Positions 10,222 through 21,464 are shown, counted from the first letter of the stretch. The stretch is 64,000 bases of DNA from Erwinia_E haradaeae_E (GCF_900699015.1 NZ_LR217737.1:558001-622000); one strand, 5' to 3'. Translations and numbers: made by a program. Notes: generated by a model not told the origin, from the letters alone.

Positions 10222-10883
10222 TAAACCAAGAGCAATTAAAACTCAATTTTTAATTAGATATTTTAATTGAATTAATTTTTCTCCCATTAGATTACAGATT
10301 ATTCCACTCTTCAATATTAAAAATAACATTAATATTACAGAAGAAATTTTTAGTTTTGTGATACTACAATTATAGTTATCATTCAGAGTCGTCTATCACA
10401 TCTTATGGGATAAGATTCATACTTATCTTATGTCTCCTATAATATAAATAGGATGATACTAAAAAAATAATGTTACTGTCTTAAGATACACAAGAATACA
10501 ATCAATTAATAGGATCATCTCTTATCTTGTTACCCTACTCTTAAGATTAGTCTTTACCTGTAAAAATGGATCCTTAATGATAGCATAACCAAACATTTAT
10601 TTTATCTCAATCTTATTTCATTCATTAACTTAAGATATCATTCATCTCATCTATATAATCATAGAACATCATGAATTCACATAGTATGGTGAAATATTCA
10701 TGATTATATATTCCACTGCATGATAAGTATTCTAATCTTATATAGGCTAAAAATTAAGACAGCAAACCTGATATATTATTCTGATCTTAATGCTTAAGTA
10801 AATACATAGTATAATTATTTCAAATTAATAACTGTAATTATTTAAGTCACAATGCATCTATTGAATTCAAAATATAATATATA
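10222..10883 (-). pseudogene. dacA: dacA fossil (D-alanyl-D-alanine carboxypeptidase), 3' part
   Basis: E. coli has dacA immediately upstream of ybeD. The minus strand here translates, with stops and frameshifts, into pieces resembling the C-terminal half of DacA. Near 10592, MFGYAIIKD lies where DacA has WFGDSDRAS. Near 10300, FLILK...NLMGEK corresponds to LVVLQ...NFFGK, followed by an IQLKYL stretch like the terminal amphipathic helix. The catalytic half is missing, cut off at the junction with glnS. The identity is inferred from synteny plus spaced matches and needs a profile alignment. Confidence 0.5.
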
Positions 10884-12563
10884 TTAAGTACAATGGATAT
10901 TGTTAACTTTTAACCAATTATTACGCAAACTAATAGTTCGATTAAATACTAATTTATTTAGAGTAGAGTCAGCACTATCAATACAAAAATACCCTTCTCT
11001 TTCAAATTGATAAGAAAGAGATGCTTTTGCAGTTTTTAAACTAGGTTCAACAAACCCATCTTGAATCATAAGAGAATTTGGATTAATAGTCATAAGGAGG
11101 TCGTCTTTCTCCCATGGTTTAGCACAAAGAAATAATTGCTCATATAATCGAAATTCTGCAGGTAAAGCATATTTAGCTGATACCCAGTGTATCACTCCTT
11201 TAACCTTTCGTCCATCACCTGGATGTTGATTGAGAGTTTTTAGATCACATGAGCAATATAAGCAGATAATATTCCCTTTGTTATCTTTTTCTATATTTTC
11301 AGCCTTAATGATATAGGAATTACGTAAACGTACTTCCTCTCCTAAAATAAGACGTTTATAATTTTTTATCTTTTTTTCTAAAAAATCGGATCGGTCAATA
11401 TAAATTTCACTTGTAAAAGGCACTTCTCGTACACCCATCGAAGGTTTATATGGATGACATTGCATACAAATAATTTCTTCATAATCTTTAGGAAGATTTG
11501 TAATGCAAATTACAATTGGATTAATAACAGCCATGGCTCGTGACGCGTGTTCATTTAGATGATCACGAACACAGGATTCTAATGAACCCATTTCAACTAG
11601 ATTATCCTGTTTTGTAACACCAATGCGTTGGCAAAATTCCCGTATGGATTCTGGCGTATATCCACGACGACGCATTCCAGAGATAGTTGGCATACGTGGA
11701 TCATCCCATCCATCCACAATATTTTTAGTGACTAAGAGGTGAAGTTGACGCTTAGATGTTACAGTATATTCAACATTCAAACGTGAAAACTCATATTGTT
11801 TCGGGTGGTTTGAAATGCTAATGTTATCTAGAATCCAATCATATAATCGACGATTATCTTGAAACTCTAAAGTACAGAGAGAATGCGTGATACCTTCAAG
11901 GGCATCAGAAATACAGTGGGCAAAATCATACATGGGATAAATACACCACTGATTACTAGTTTGGTGATGCTCGACAAACTTAATTCGGTAAAGAACAGGA
12001 TCACGTAGTACCATAAAATTAGAAGACATATCAATTTTTGCACGCAGACAAGCAGCTCCTTCAGAAAATTCACCCTTCCGCATATTAAAAAATAACCTGA
12101 GATTTTCTTCAACACTACGAGATCGATACGGACTATTAGTTCCTACTGATTTTAAAGTTCCACGATATTGTCGTATCAAAGAAGGTGATAGCTCATCAAC
12201 ATATGCTAAACCTTTCTTGATTAGCTCTACAGCATAGTTATATTGTGCTTCAAAAAAATCTGAAGCATATCGAATATTACCATACCATTGAAATCCAAGC
12301 CACTTTACATCACGTTTAATGGCATTAATAAATTCTATATTTTCTTTAATTGGATTTGTATCGTCAAAACGTAGATTACATTGTCCTTGATAGTCTTCTG
12401 CAATCCCAAAATTTAAACAAATTGATTTAGCATGACCAATATGAAGGTATCCATTTGGCTCAGGAGGGAAACGCGTTCGTATTAAATCATATTTATGGTT
12501 TACTAAATCTTCTTCAATAATCTGACGAATAAAATTAGTTGGGCTAATTATTGACCCACTCAT
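10884..12563 (-). CDS. glnS: Glutaminyl-tRNA synthetase
   Basis: GlnRS charges tRNA-Gln and serves both glutamine tRNAs of this window. It is a class I synthetase of 559 residues (E. coli 554). The HIGH motif is at 41-44 inside PPEPNGYLHIGHAK. The WDDPRMPT segment and the C-terminal tRNA-binding beta-barrels are recognisable. The second signature, MSK in E. coli (268-270), reads TSK here (269-271), a change at its first position; lysine is kept. It lies 211 bases downstream of recB on the same strand. Probably active. Confidence 0.97.
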   Translation of the reverse strand: MSGSIISPTNFIRQIIEEDLVNHKYDLIRTRFPPEPNGYLHIGHAKSICLNFGIAEDYQGQCNLRFDDTNPIKENIEFINAIKRDVKWLGFQWYGNIRYASDFFEAQYNYAVELIKKGLAYVDELSPSLIRQYRGTLKSVGTNSPYRSRSVEENLRLFFNMRKGEFSEGAACLRAKIDMSSNFMVLRDPVLYRIKFVEHHQTSNQWCIYPMYDFAHCISDALEGITHSLCTLEFQDNRRLYDWILDNISISNHPKQYEFSRLNVEYTVTSKRQLHLLVTKNIVDGWDDPRMPTISGMRRRGYTPESIREFCQRIGVTKQDNLVEMGSLESCVRDHLNEHASRAMAVINPIVICITNLPKDYEEIICMQCHPYKPSMGVREVPFTSEIYIDRSDFLEKKIKNYKRLILGEEVRLRNSYIIKAENIEKDNKGNIICLYCSCDLKTLNQHPGDGRKVKGVIHWVSAKYALPAEFRLYEQLFLCAKPWEKDDLLMTINPNSLMIQDGFVEPSLKTAKASLSYQFEREGYFCIDSADSTLNKLVFNRTISLRNNWLKVNNIHCT

Positions 12564-12774
12564 ATAGATGTCCTTGATGTAGATAAAATAAATTGTAATA
12601 AAAAGAATTTAATTATTTAGTAAATAAATGACAGTTAGGATAAAAACAAAACTATCTTTTTATTAGATTAATTATATTAGCTTAATAAAAATTATATCTA
12701 ATCGCGAGTGTTATCTTATTTTAGACATAATTTACTAGGATCATTAAATCTGATAAATATTCAAGATCACTCGG

Positions 12775-15700
12775 TTACCTCTTCTTATAAAGAAATAGGT
12801 GATCTATTGCGTTCATAAAATTTGAATTCGGATGGGCATGATAGATCCCATAACTATTTCTAGTACCATCTAGACCTCGTAAGAAAAGATATATAATACC
12901 TCCAAAATGCTGTGTATAATTATATCTTTTTATACAACGACGTAGATGACGATGTAATGCTAAGGCATACAGCTGATATTGTACATCATAACGATGCGTC
13001 TGCATCGTTTCCTTCATTGCTTCTTGTGTGTAAGAAGTATTCTTCTCTCCTAACCAATTAGACTTATAATCTACTAGATAATATTTATTATCCCAGAAAA
13101 AAACTAAATCGATAGCACCTTGTAACATTCCTTTTATCTCATTAAAACAAAGAGGAGGACAGGTCGCGGATAATGGGTCTTGATTGATTACTTGATTTAG
13201 CTCCCTAGCTGTTATCAACTTAAAAATTGGTAAATAGAACTGAAATTCTACTTGTCTTACTGAGCATGAGAGTTGACTAAGACTAACTCCTGTATGATTT
13301 AGAGGAGTATGTAAAATATTTTGTATCCAATCACATATAACTTCTTTCCATTGATCACTTAATCCTTGATACCGAAGCTGCTGTAATAACCATTTTTCAT
13401 TTAATGGTATATTAAATTCTACTTTTTCTAATAATTTATGAAGAAAAGTTCCTGATGTAGCCCCGCGCGGAAAAGTATGTGATGTTAGTTCTAAATCTAT
13501 TGTTTGTTTTTCTAGTGCTTCCTCTTCTGTCTTCTCAAAACTAATATCGCTATACGATAAAGAGTTGATCATTGCAGTTTTTGTGTTATAATTTTTTTTC
13601 TGAAGATCAGAAAAACTCGTCATACGCCAGTAATTATGTATAGAACGTGATAATTTACGGCTATTTAAAGTAAGGGTTTCTGTATGAGAAATTTTATATT
13701 GTTTCAATCTGTCATGACTTACATGAGAAGTCTCATCTACTTCTATGAGATTGTTTTTTAATTCTTGAAGCGCTAAACGAAGACCTGAAGCGTTAGATGC
13801 TATACCATTTTGAATAAGATAACCTATTGCACTACGATGTAGATCGCTTTTCCCTTGTTTCTTGCGTCTACCCTTAAATATTGGTGCAATTCCAATACTG
13901 CAGTGAAATATTGAACGTGTTAATGCAACATAGAGTAAACGCAAATCCTCTGCTAATCTATTTCTCTCTGCTAATACACCACCTGATGTACTTTGTGGCT
14001 CGCTAAGCGATTTAGTAAAAGATTGATAATTATGAGAATAGTTGTTTTTTGAATTATGAAAATCAGAAGCAAACGGTAACCATACTAATGGATATTGTAA
14101 ACCTTTAGACTTATGAATAGTTACAATCTTGACTAAATTCCGATCATGTTCTAAACGTAATTTTTGACTACTTACTTTACTATCAGGTTGTTCTAACTTC
14201 TGAACCAACCATCGTATTAAAATATGCTGACTATGTTTTGTTATAGAAGCTTCTTGTAAGACTTCGATTAGATGTAATAAATTAGTGAGACGTCGTTCTC
14301 CATTATTAGATTCTAATAAATTTTCAGCTATTTGACGTTTTATGATAAATGCATGTAGCATCGCAAATATTCCATAGATTCGCCAATGGTTATGATAATA
14401 TTCAAACTCATCTACTATGGCATTCCAGCTGACATCATTCTTTTTTAATTCATCAATTTTTTCTGCAGGCATGTTAAAAAGACTGGTAGCCAATGCACTA
14501 AGAATCGCAGTGTTTTTCCATGGTTTTGACACTGCCTCTAAAAAATATACTATTTCCCGAGCTTCTAACGTTCTATAGATGCTATCTTGATTGGATAAGT
14601 ATACTGATGGAATCATTAGTTGATTTAATGCTTCTCCGATTATAGAAGCTTCACTACGATTGCGCACTAATACTGTAATGTCTGAGGCTTTTATTGGCCT
14701 TTGTTTCTGCTGATTGCCAATGAGAATCTGACCTTGTCCTCCTTTATAAATCCAGTACCTAATATCTTCAGCACATTTCTGTGCCATAAACTGATGATAA
14801 TGAACAATTCCTATTCCATCGCCAGGTTGAAGACAAAATTTAAGCGCAGGCTGTATTCTATTTTCTATTCTAAATTGCAAACCATGATTGAGAGATGCAG
14901 ATTTAACACTAACAAATGGTATCTCACAGAGCAGAAATGGATTGTGTTTTCGTAAAAACAACTGGGTAACTGCTTTAGTCATGGCTAATGATGACCGCCA
15001 GTTTGTATCTAATGTATAACAAGCATTTACTTCGGAACGCGCCTGCATATAGGTCAATATATCCGCACCTCGAAAGGAGTAAATTGCTTGTTTAGGATCT
15101 CCTATCAGTAGTAATACGATATTAGGTTTTTTATGATACACAGTTCGAAAAATACGATATTGTTTTGGGTCAGTATCTTGAAATTCATCAATGATAACTG
15201 CTGGATACTGTTCCCGGATCATATTAGATAGAACATCTCCATTCTTCTTATGGAGAGCTTTATCTAATTCTTCTAGAATATCATCAAATCCAATTTGTGC
15301 ATGAATAGCTTTATTTTTCCTTATGAGGAAATCAACCTTTCTTCTTGCATAAGAAAGAACAAATTGACGTAAAGATAAAAAGGGAGGACATTCAAGAAAT
15401 GTTTCAATTCTCTCAAAAATAGGATGATGTGGACAAAGACCTGTTTTGCTTTTACTTAATAATGTCTTCTGATTGAAATATATCAATTCTTTTGGGAAGG
15501 CATAATCTATCGTCTGAGTTTTCGCCCATACAGTAATTTTTTCTAACCAGCGACGAAGATTTTTATCTTGATAGCTACGAGCATCAATCCCAGATTTTTT
15601 GATGAACTCGAATAAATAATCTACAGAAAGCCACTCTTTTTTTAGCTCCTTAATCTCCGAAATAATTAGCTGATGTCTATGCTCAATCGTTGAATCTAAC

Positions 15701-16341
15701 TCTAAGGATTCATCAGGCATTAGAGTGTTCTTAGATAAAAAAGGTGATAACTCTTGAAAGAGCTGTTCTGGTCCTACCCATAGTTTTCGTACTACATGGA
15801 TCACTGATAGTGGTAACGGATAAAAAGATCTTCTCCAAAAATCGGTTACTGCTTGCCGGTGTATTCTGGTTTCATCAACTACCAGTTCCTGTTGAAATAA
15901 TAATCCTATCTCAAAAGAATAAAGATCTAGCATCCGTTTACAAAAACCATGAATAGTAAAGATAGAAGCTTCATACATATTTTGTGCAGCTATTAATAAA
16001 GTTGAAGCCGCATCAGATAGATTAGTAATCTGAGACATTAATTCTACAAACAATGGATTGAGACTGTAACCACATAAGCAGGCAATACGTAATTCATGTA
16101 TATTAGAATGAATACGACTACGAAGTTCTGCAGTCGAATTTTCAGTAAAAGTTACTACTAGAATTTCTTTGATTGATAGTTGACGGTTAAAAGCTGATTT
16201 TCCTCCCAAACCAAGCAATAATCGTAAATAAAATAAACCAATAGTAAAAGTTTTTCCTGTTCCTGCTGACGCCTCGATTAACCGCTCACCATATAACGGT
16301 AGGACTAATGGTTTAAGAATGATAGGTGTTTTTAGCATCAT
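12775..16341 (-). CDS. recB: RecBCD enzyme subunit RecB (helicase/nuclease)
   Basis: RecB is the 3'-5' helicase and nuclease subunit of RecBCD, used in double-strand break repair. It has 1188 residues (E. coli 1180). Superfamily 1 helicase motifs are all visible: Walker A EASAGTGKT (23-31), IIDEFQDTDP, LLIGDPKQAIYSFRGAD, DTNWRSS, TIHKSKGL and LLYVALTR. The C-terminal nuclease domain retains GAIDLVF and the VDYKSNWLG core with its catalytic aspartates and lysine. In E. coli recD overlaps the recB end and recC-ptrA lie upstream; neither is present here, and only 211 bases separate recB from glnS. An AGGA site precedes the ATG. Confidence 0.97.
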   Translation of the reverse strand: MMLKTPIILKPLVLPLYGERLIEASAGTGKTFTIGLFYLRLLLGLGGKSAFNRQLSIKEILVVTFTENSTAELRSRIHSNIHELRIACLCGYSLNPLFVELMSQITNLSDAASTLLIAAQNMYEASIFTIHGFCKRMLDLYSFEIGLLFQQELVVDETRIHRQAVTDFWRRSFYPLPLSVIHVVRKLWVGPEQLFQELSPFLSKNTLMPDESLELDSTIEHRHQLIISEIKELKKEWLSVDYLFEFIKKSGIDARSYQDKNLRRWLEKITVWAKTQTIDYAFPKELIYFNQKTLLSKSKTGLCPHHPIFERIETFLECPPFLSLRQFVLSYARRKVDFLIRKNKAIHAQIGFDDILEELDKALHKKNGDVLSNMIREQYPAVIIDEFQDTDPKQYRIFRTVYHKKPNIVLLLIGDPKQAIYSFRGADILTYMQARSEVNACYTLDTNWRSSLAMTKAVTQLFLRKHNPFLLCEIPFVSVKSASLNHGLQFRIENRIQPALKFCLQPGDGIGIVHYHQFMAQKCAEDIRYWIYKGGQGQILIGNQQKQRPIKASDITVLVRNRSEASIIGEALNQLMIPSVYLSNQDSIYRTLEAREIVYFLEAVSKPWKNTAILSALATSLFNMPAEKIDELKKNDVSWNAIVDEFEYYHNHWRIYGIFAMLHAFIIKRQIAENLLESNNGERRLTNLLHLIEVLQEASITKHSQHILIRWLVQKLEQPDSKVSSQKLRLEHDRNLVKIVTIHKSKGLQYPLVWLPFASDFHNSKNNYSHNYQSFTKSLSEPQSTSGGVLAERNRLAEDLRLLYVALTRSIFHCSIGIAPIFKGRRKKQGKSDLHRSAIGYLIQNGIASNASGLRLALQELKNNLIEVDETSHVSHDRLKQYKISHTETLTLNSRKLSRSIHNYWRMTSFSDLQKKNYNTKTAMINSLSYSDISFEKTEEEALEKQTIDLELTSHTFPRGATSGTFLHKLLEKVEFNIPLNEKWLLQQLRYQGLSDQWKEVICDWIQNILHTPLNHTGVSLSQLSCSVRQVEFQFYLPIFKLITARELNQVINQDPLSATCPPLCFNEIKGMLQGAIDLVFFWDNKYYLVDYKSNWLGEKNTSYTQEAMKETMQTHRYDVQYQLYALALHRHLRRCIKRYNYTQHFGGIIYLFLRGLDGTRNSYGIYHAHPNSNFMNAIDHLFLYKKR

Positions 16342-17834
16342 GTCAGTTCCTAACTTATCCGATAGTTGTGTGGTATAATTTCGATCTTTTTATTGATTAA
16401 TATTTACATATTACATGGTGTTTTATTCATGTTTAATAGAGCATATTTAGTCTCTATTCTTAATCTAAAACAACTTCTCTATCAATTTGGCATAAATGTA
16501 TTCTACAATATATATGTGTATATATTTATTAAATCTAAGAATTACAGAAATTAGAATACATCAAAAGATTCTATCTCTATGACTAAGAGATATTATAAAG
16601 AATTGTATTATATAATCGCATATAAGATGACATAAGAGGCCCATATAGAAGTATCTTCTCTTAATCATCCAAAACAAATAATTTACTTCAAGTACGTCTA
16701 TCTATATGTTTTAATCTTTTCATTTTCTCGCATCTAAAAACTAGACTTAGTATATTATATTTTATTTTTTATTATAAAAATAGAAAAGAAAATCGATCTA
16801 TTATTCACTTATTGATCAAGTATATATTATAATTTATGCTAACACTTTTATAGAATTCATCGATGATCTCATCAATTTAAAAAAAGATTAGTATCTACTT
16901 AGATTAATATAAACAACTTTATATTATATTGTGTGGAGTAGTATAATTCATTAGGTCATATAAATATTTTTTAGAAATTTATGAAAATAAGATGTAGTTC
17001 TATATAGTTTTGAAAACAACGGTATCAATTTTTCATGGAATTCAAAAATTGAATAATATAAATATACTCAATAAAATAGTATAGAATCATTATTATAAAA
17101 GTATCTGTATCTAATGATTATTTCTTACAAAAATGATCAGTTTGCAAATAACTTTGAAATAAAATTTCAGAAGAATGTTAAGATACAACTTCTATCTCAG
17201 ATATTATAAAGAATGAATAGTTTATTTGATCATCATGTTAATTTATGTTTAAGATGTTAACTATATAGAGAAGAAAACTTAATCAGATAAAATAACCGTG
17301 AATTAAAAAGAATCAGATAATTGTGATCCTATTTTACCAACATGCACCTTTCTTCTATAAATAGCTATCAGTATCATAACTAATTGCTCTTTTTTTAAAT
17401 AAAAAATTATAATAATCATCTGAAATGATATTATATCATATCGTTTATATTGTTATATAAACTAGTATCTAGGAAAGGGTGTTAATCTTAAATTAAATAG
17501 ATTGGAACATCAGATCCTATTTTTCATCGTATAACAATGTATATTGTTACTCTAATTATTATGATAAAATACTAGGATCGGATCTTAAAAATCCTAAGAA
17601 AAAGAATGTATCTACATCCTATCTCAATATAAATGATTGCTAGATGATCCTAATAGATATTAGGATTCTACTAATTATCCGAAATAGTACTCATGTAATA
17701 TAATGATATTATTCTGCTATTGATTTAAAATATATAAATAAACACCTATTCGAAATATATCAAGATGTATGCTACTTTTATCTAATATCCAAGAACGATC
17801 AATTTCTTTTTCTATATCTAAAAGATATCTCAAT
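16342..17834. other. 1.5 kb gap between recB and bolA
   Basis: No intact gene. The E. coli neighbours ptrA/recC (upstream of recB) and yajG (upstream of bolA) were looked for and not recognised. A 62-codon frame at 16366-16554 has low-complexity hydrophobic composition and no family resemblance. The region must hold the divergent recB and bolA promoters. Confidence 0.4.
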
Positions 17835-18164
17835 ATGACTTATAAAACGATAGAAACTAAATTATATACAGCGTTTAATCCTTCATATCTTTTAATAAAA
17901 GATGAAAGCCATTATCACCAGTCCTATTCAGGATTAGAGAGCCATTTTAAAGTGATCATAGTCAGTAATCTTTTTAATCAAAAAACTTTCCTTCAACGAC
18001 ATCGTTCAATTTATTCTGTGCTTGCGTTAGAATTAAAAAACAGCATTCATGCCTTATCTCTTAACGCATACTCTCTCACGGAATGGGATAATATAAAACA
18101 TATTAGCACTATCCACGCATCTCCTAAATGCTTAGGATTGCTTCGTCATAATATAGATGAATAA
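17835..18164 (+). CDS. bolA: BolA family protein
   Basis: BolA works with monothiol glutaredoxin in iron-sulfur trafficking and affects cell shape in E. coli. I chose the ATG at 17835, giving 109 residues (E. coli 105), because MTYKTIETKL aligns with the E. coli N terminus. An in-frame ATG at 17769 would add 22 unrelated residues. SHFKVIIVS, the invariant histidine in FLQRHRSIYS, and HALSLNAYSLTEW match the family throughout. In E. coli bolA precedes tig-clpPX; here it stands alone upstream of lonH. The ribosome site is weak. Confidence 0.93.
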   Translation: MTYKTIETKLYTAFNPSYLLIKDESHYHQSYSGLESHFKVIIVSNLFNQKTFLQRHRSIYSVLALELKNSIHALSLNAYSLTEWDNIKHISTIHASPKCLGLLRHNIDE

Positions 18165-18724
18165 ATTTTACAAGCTTAATACTTAATAGTCTGATTCAAT
18201 CATTACAGTGATAATGATGTTGTTATCAATCTTTCTATAATTATTTAGAAATACAAAATATCACATATCGACAGTTAATAAATCAGAAAGATTTCGTTAA
18301 GTTAATATAATTTTTACAATTATAGAACTGATTTCTATATAGAAAATGAATAGTTAGTTAAAAACGAGATTGTTGTAATACGATGATGTATTCATATCAA
18401 GTATCTATCTCTGTGTATAGTTCTGTGATATGATATTTAAGATAATTAAATTAGTTCTTGGTTTATCTATCTCTTGAAGATAAAAGGTATGTAAAATTTA
18501 TATGATGATCACATCATATAATATACGTTATTTTTATATAAAAATATTGTATTCACACTGATGATCAACATCAGTACAAACATACTTGATATTAAATATA
18601 AAAGAAACTCAGAGATTATAGAAAAGATTATGATATTTTGATATGATTTAAATCAAGTATATCTATACCAAAATTTCAATAAATCATATATAATTTTTAA
18701 AAATATAATCAAATTTTTATTTAA
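18165..18724. other. 560-base gap between bolA and lonH
   Basis: No gene recognised. In E. coli matP lies divergently upstream of ycbZ; its remains were looked for on the minus strand and no convincing match was found. The lonH promoter should be here. Confidence 0.4.
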
Positions 18725-20497
18725 ATGCATACGATAAACTTGAATAATTATTTATTAGAGTGGCAATCCCTACAACCTGATATTAAACACTTTGAGCATT
18801 TATTTATAACAAACACAGTTATAAACTCAGATGTTTTTTATACTATCCAAGCCCGCCTCTATAATGGACTTAGTCTTTTTTTAAAAACTCAAGCACAAAT
18901 ACCACTAATCAGAATAAAAAGTCCTGACAGTTCTTTCTACCTTATTTTATTTCAGAAAGTGCTAATTTCTATTTTAGATCCAAGCAAGAATAAATCATCT
19001 AGTTTCCATGGGAGGTGTTATGAAAAAATGCAATACTTACCATATAGAGATAATTTATTGTCCCTACAAAATAATCTTATAAATGCTGCTGGTGTTTATC
19101 AGGCAGGTTGGATTGAACATGAAGCCCTGTTTGGATCTGTTCGTATTCATCAATCTAAAATATCCTTATCACCAGGATTGGTGCATCGCGCTAATGGCGG
19201 AGTGCTTATTCTCTCTCTTCAGACTTTACTGGCACAACCATTAATCTGGAGACGTCTAAAAAAAATACTAGTTAATAAGCAATATGAATGGTATTCACCT
19301 GACCAATCCCGCTGTCTTCCTATAGAAATCCCTTCAATACCAATGTATTTTCGTCTTATGTTAGTTGGAGGCGAAAAAGCTCTAGCTGAATTTGAGACTA
19401 TAGAGCCTGAATTAACATATATGTCATTATATGCTGAATTTGAAGATAATATTTATTTATCAGACGATATGGCGTTTATTAACTGGAAGCGATGGGTAGA
19501 AAATGTTGTAGATAGTCTCTCCTTCCCTATTCTTTCTCCTGATTTTTGGCCAGTTTTAATTCGAGAAGCTGTACGATGGACTGGAGATCACAAGATATTA
19601 CCTCTTGATTTAGAGTGGATAAGACATCAGTTACAAGAGTCTATTTTATATTGTGATGGTCCAATAATGAGGGGAAAGGATCTTCAAAATGCCCTAAATA
19701 TACGTTTATGGAGAGAAGGATTTTTATTAGAGCGAATGCTTCATGATGTATTACAGAAGCAAATTCATATTGAAACAACTGGTGAAAGAATTGGACAGAT
19801 CAACGGTCTATCAGTTATAGAATACCCCGGTCATCCCCGTGTTTTTGGTGAACCTGTACGAATTAGTTGTATAGCCCATCTTGGGAATGGAGAGTTAACG
19901 GATGTAGATCGTCAGGTAGAACTAGCTGGTAGTCTACATGCTAAGGGTGTAATGATTCTAGAATCATGGCTTATGGCAGAATTAAAATTAGATTGTACTA
20001 TGCCATTTACTGCCTCTTTAGTTTTTGAGCAATCATACGAGCAAATTGATGGAGATAGCGCATCACTGGCCGCACTGTGCGTTCTAATAAGCGCATTGGC
20101 GTTACAGCCAATCAATCAGATGATTGCAATAACTGGATCTATGGACCAGCTAGGCGGTGTCCAATCCATAGACAGAGTAAATGAAAAAGTTGAAGGTTTT
20201 TTCCGACTTTGTAATCAAAGGACTCTAAAAGGTAGTCAGGGAGTGATAATTCCTTCTTCTAATATACAACATCTTTCATTACATCAGGACGTTATCAATG
20301 CTGTACGAGATGGTCAATTCTCTATATGGTCAGTATCTCATGTTACTGAAGCTCTGTTTCTCTTAACTGGTATAGAATGGGAACAAGACAATAAGCCTTG
20401 TTTAATTCGATCAATAAAAAATCGTATTGCAAAAGTGGCTCAACGTAATACTAAACAACATATATCACTTCTACATTGGTTTAAGTGGACAAAATAA
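18725..20497 (+). CDS. ycbZ: Lon-like protease LonH/YcbZ
   Basis: A 590-residue homologue of E. coli YcbZ (586), a putative ATP-independent-looking Lon-family protease of unclear role. The N-terminal ~350 residues correspond to a degenerate AAA-like and helical region without a good Walker A. The C-terminal Lon protease domain is intact: Ser445 in IDGDSAS and Lys488 in VNEKVEGFF. Their spacing of 43 residues equals that of the Ser-Lys dyad of Lon. PLSPGLVHRANGG-like text around 148-160 is typical of the family. It keeps the E. coli order ycbZ-fabA, but the spacer to fabA has grown to nearly 1 kb. Retention in such a reduced genome suggests a needed role. Confidence 0.92.
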   Translation: MHTINLNNYLLEWQSLQPDIKHFEHLFITNTVINSDVFYTIQARLYNGLSLFLKTQAQIPLIRIKSPDSSFYLILFQKVLISILDPSKNKSSSFHGRCYEKMQYLPYRDNLLSLQNNLINAAGVYQAGWIEHEALFGSVRIHQSKISLSPGLVHRANGGVLILSLQTLLAQPLIWRRLKKILVNKQYEWYSPDQSRCLPIEIPSIPMYFRLMLVGGEKALAEFETIEPELTYMSLYAEFEDNIYLSDDMAFINWKRWVENVVDSLSFPILSPDFWPVLIREAVRWTGDHKILPLDLEWIRHQLQESILYCDGPIMRGKDLQNALNIRLWREGFLLERMLHDVLQKQIHIETTGERIGQINGLSVIEYPGHPRVFGEPVRISCIAHLGNGELTDVDRQVELAGSLHAKGVMILESWLMAELKLDCTMPFTASLVFEQSYEQIDGDSASLAALCVLISALALQPINQMIAITGSMDQLGGVQSIDRVNEKVEGFFRLCNQRTLKGSQGVIIPSSNIQHLSLHQDVINAVRDGQFSIWSVSHVTEALFLLTGIEWEQDNKPCLIRSIKNRIAKVAQRNTKQHISLLHWFKWTK

Positions 20498-21464
20498 AAA
20501 ATCAAACATAACTTTTTTATAGACATACAAAATCACTGTTTATCATAAAAACGATATTTACATATCATGTATAACTAAAATACTTCATAAATATGAAGTA
20601 GGACGAATAAAAATAAAAACTAAATTAGGTTAGTTAGTTAATCGCTTCTCTCTTGAAAAGAGACGCAAGATATTGATGTATAATGAAATCAATAACTATA
20701 TTTCTACATAATTATATCATATTTTGAATAAAAAATCTGTTCTTTGAGATCTTTTAAGGGATTTCGTAAAAATATAATCAGTACTAAGTGCACATGCTAT
20801 TTATCTTATAAAGAAGAATAAACTATTAGAATTTAGCAAGTTTTATAAATATAGAACATTATATTCATGACTCATTTGAAAAGAAAATCAGTACACTAAA
20901 CGGTTCTAACAATATCAATTTGTAAAGAAAAATATTGATTACTTTTAAATTAACAATATGCAAGATACTTAATATAGTTTTATTCTAGATCATGGAGAAG
21001 ATATAGGTTTTTAAACAATTCTAAAAATTAAGATTAAGAACAAGGTTACTAGTTGGTAAGCATCTAGTGATATGTGCTTGCTTGAATGAAAATATTAATT
21101 TTATTTAGTCAAAGTATTTTTTGTATAAACATAACATGCTTATCAAGATAAATAAAAAAATACTAAATTAGCATCAAAAACATAATTATTTTTATCAAAA
21201 ATCTACTAAAAGTATGATCTAGTATAAAACATTAAAACTACAATTTCATATTGAAATTTCTAATTAATATTAAAGGATAATGCGAAATGGAATACATATA
21301 CTCCTTCGACTACATCATATTATAACTAATATTACATGAATTTTTTATTCAGCAGCTACGTGCTCTTAATAAACAGCTTCCTAAACTATTAATTATATGA
21401 ATTTAAGACTATATATATCTCAAACCAATACCAATACTGGATTACAATAATGTTTATCGAGAAT
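20498..21464. other. 967-base gap between lonH and fabA
   Basis: In E. coli these genes are less than 100 bases apart, so this spacer is an expansion, not an eroded neighbour known from that order. I recognise no gene in it. A small hairpin (TCTCTT GAA AAGAGA at 20649-20663) lies about 150 bases after lonH and could be its terminator. Confidence 0.4.

Noticed and set aside
12775..16341. Frames of 70-84 codons antisense to recB and others inside accB, lipA, glnS, lonH, accD, ybeY, nfo and mepM
   Set aside because: Shadow frames within clearly conserved genes on the other strand or in another frame.
16366..16554. A 62-codon frame upstream of recB
   Set aside because: Low-complexity hydrophobic residues, no ribosome site and no family resemblance; expected by chance in such AT-rich DNA.
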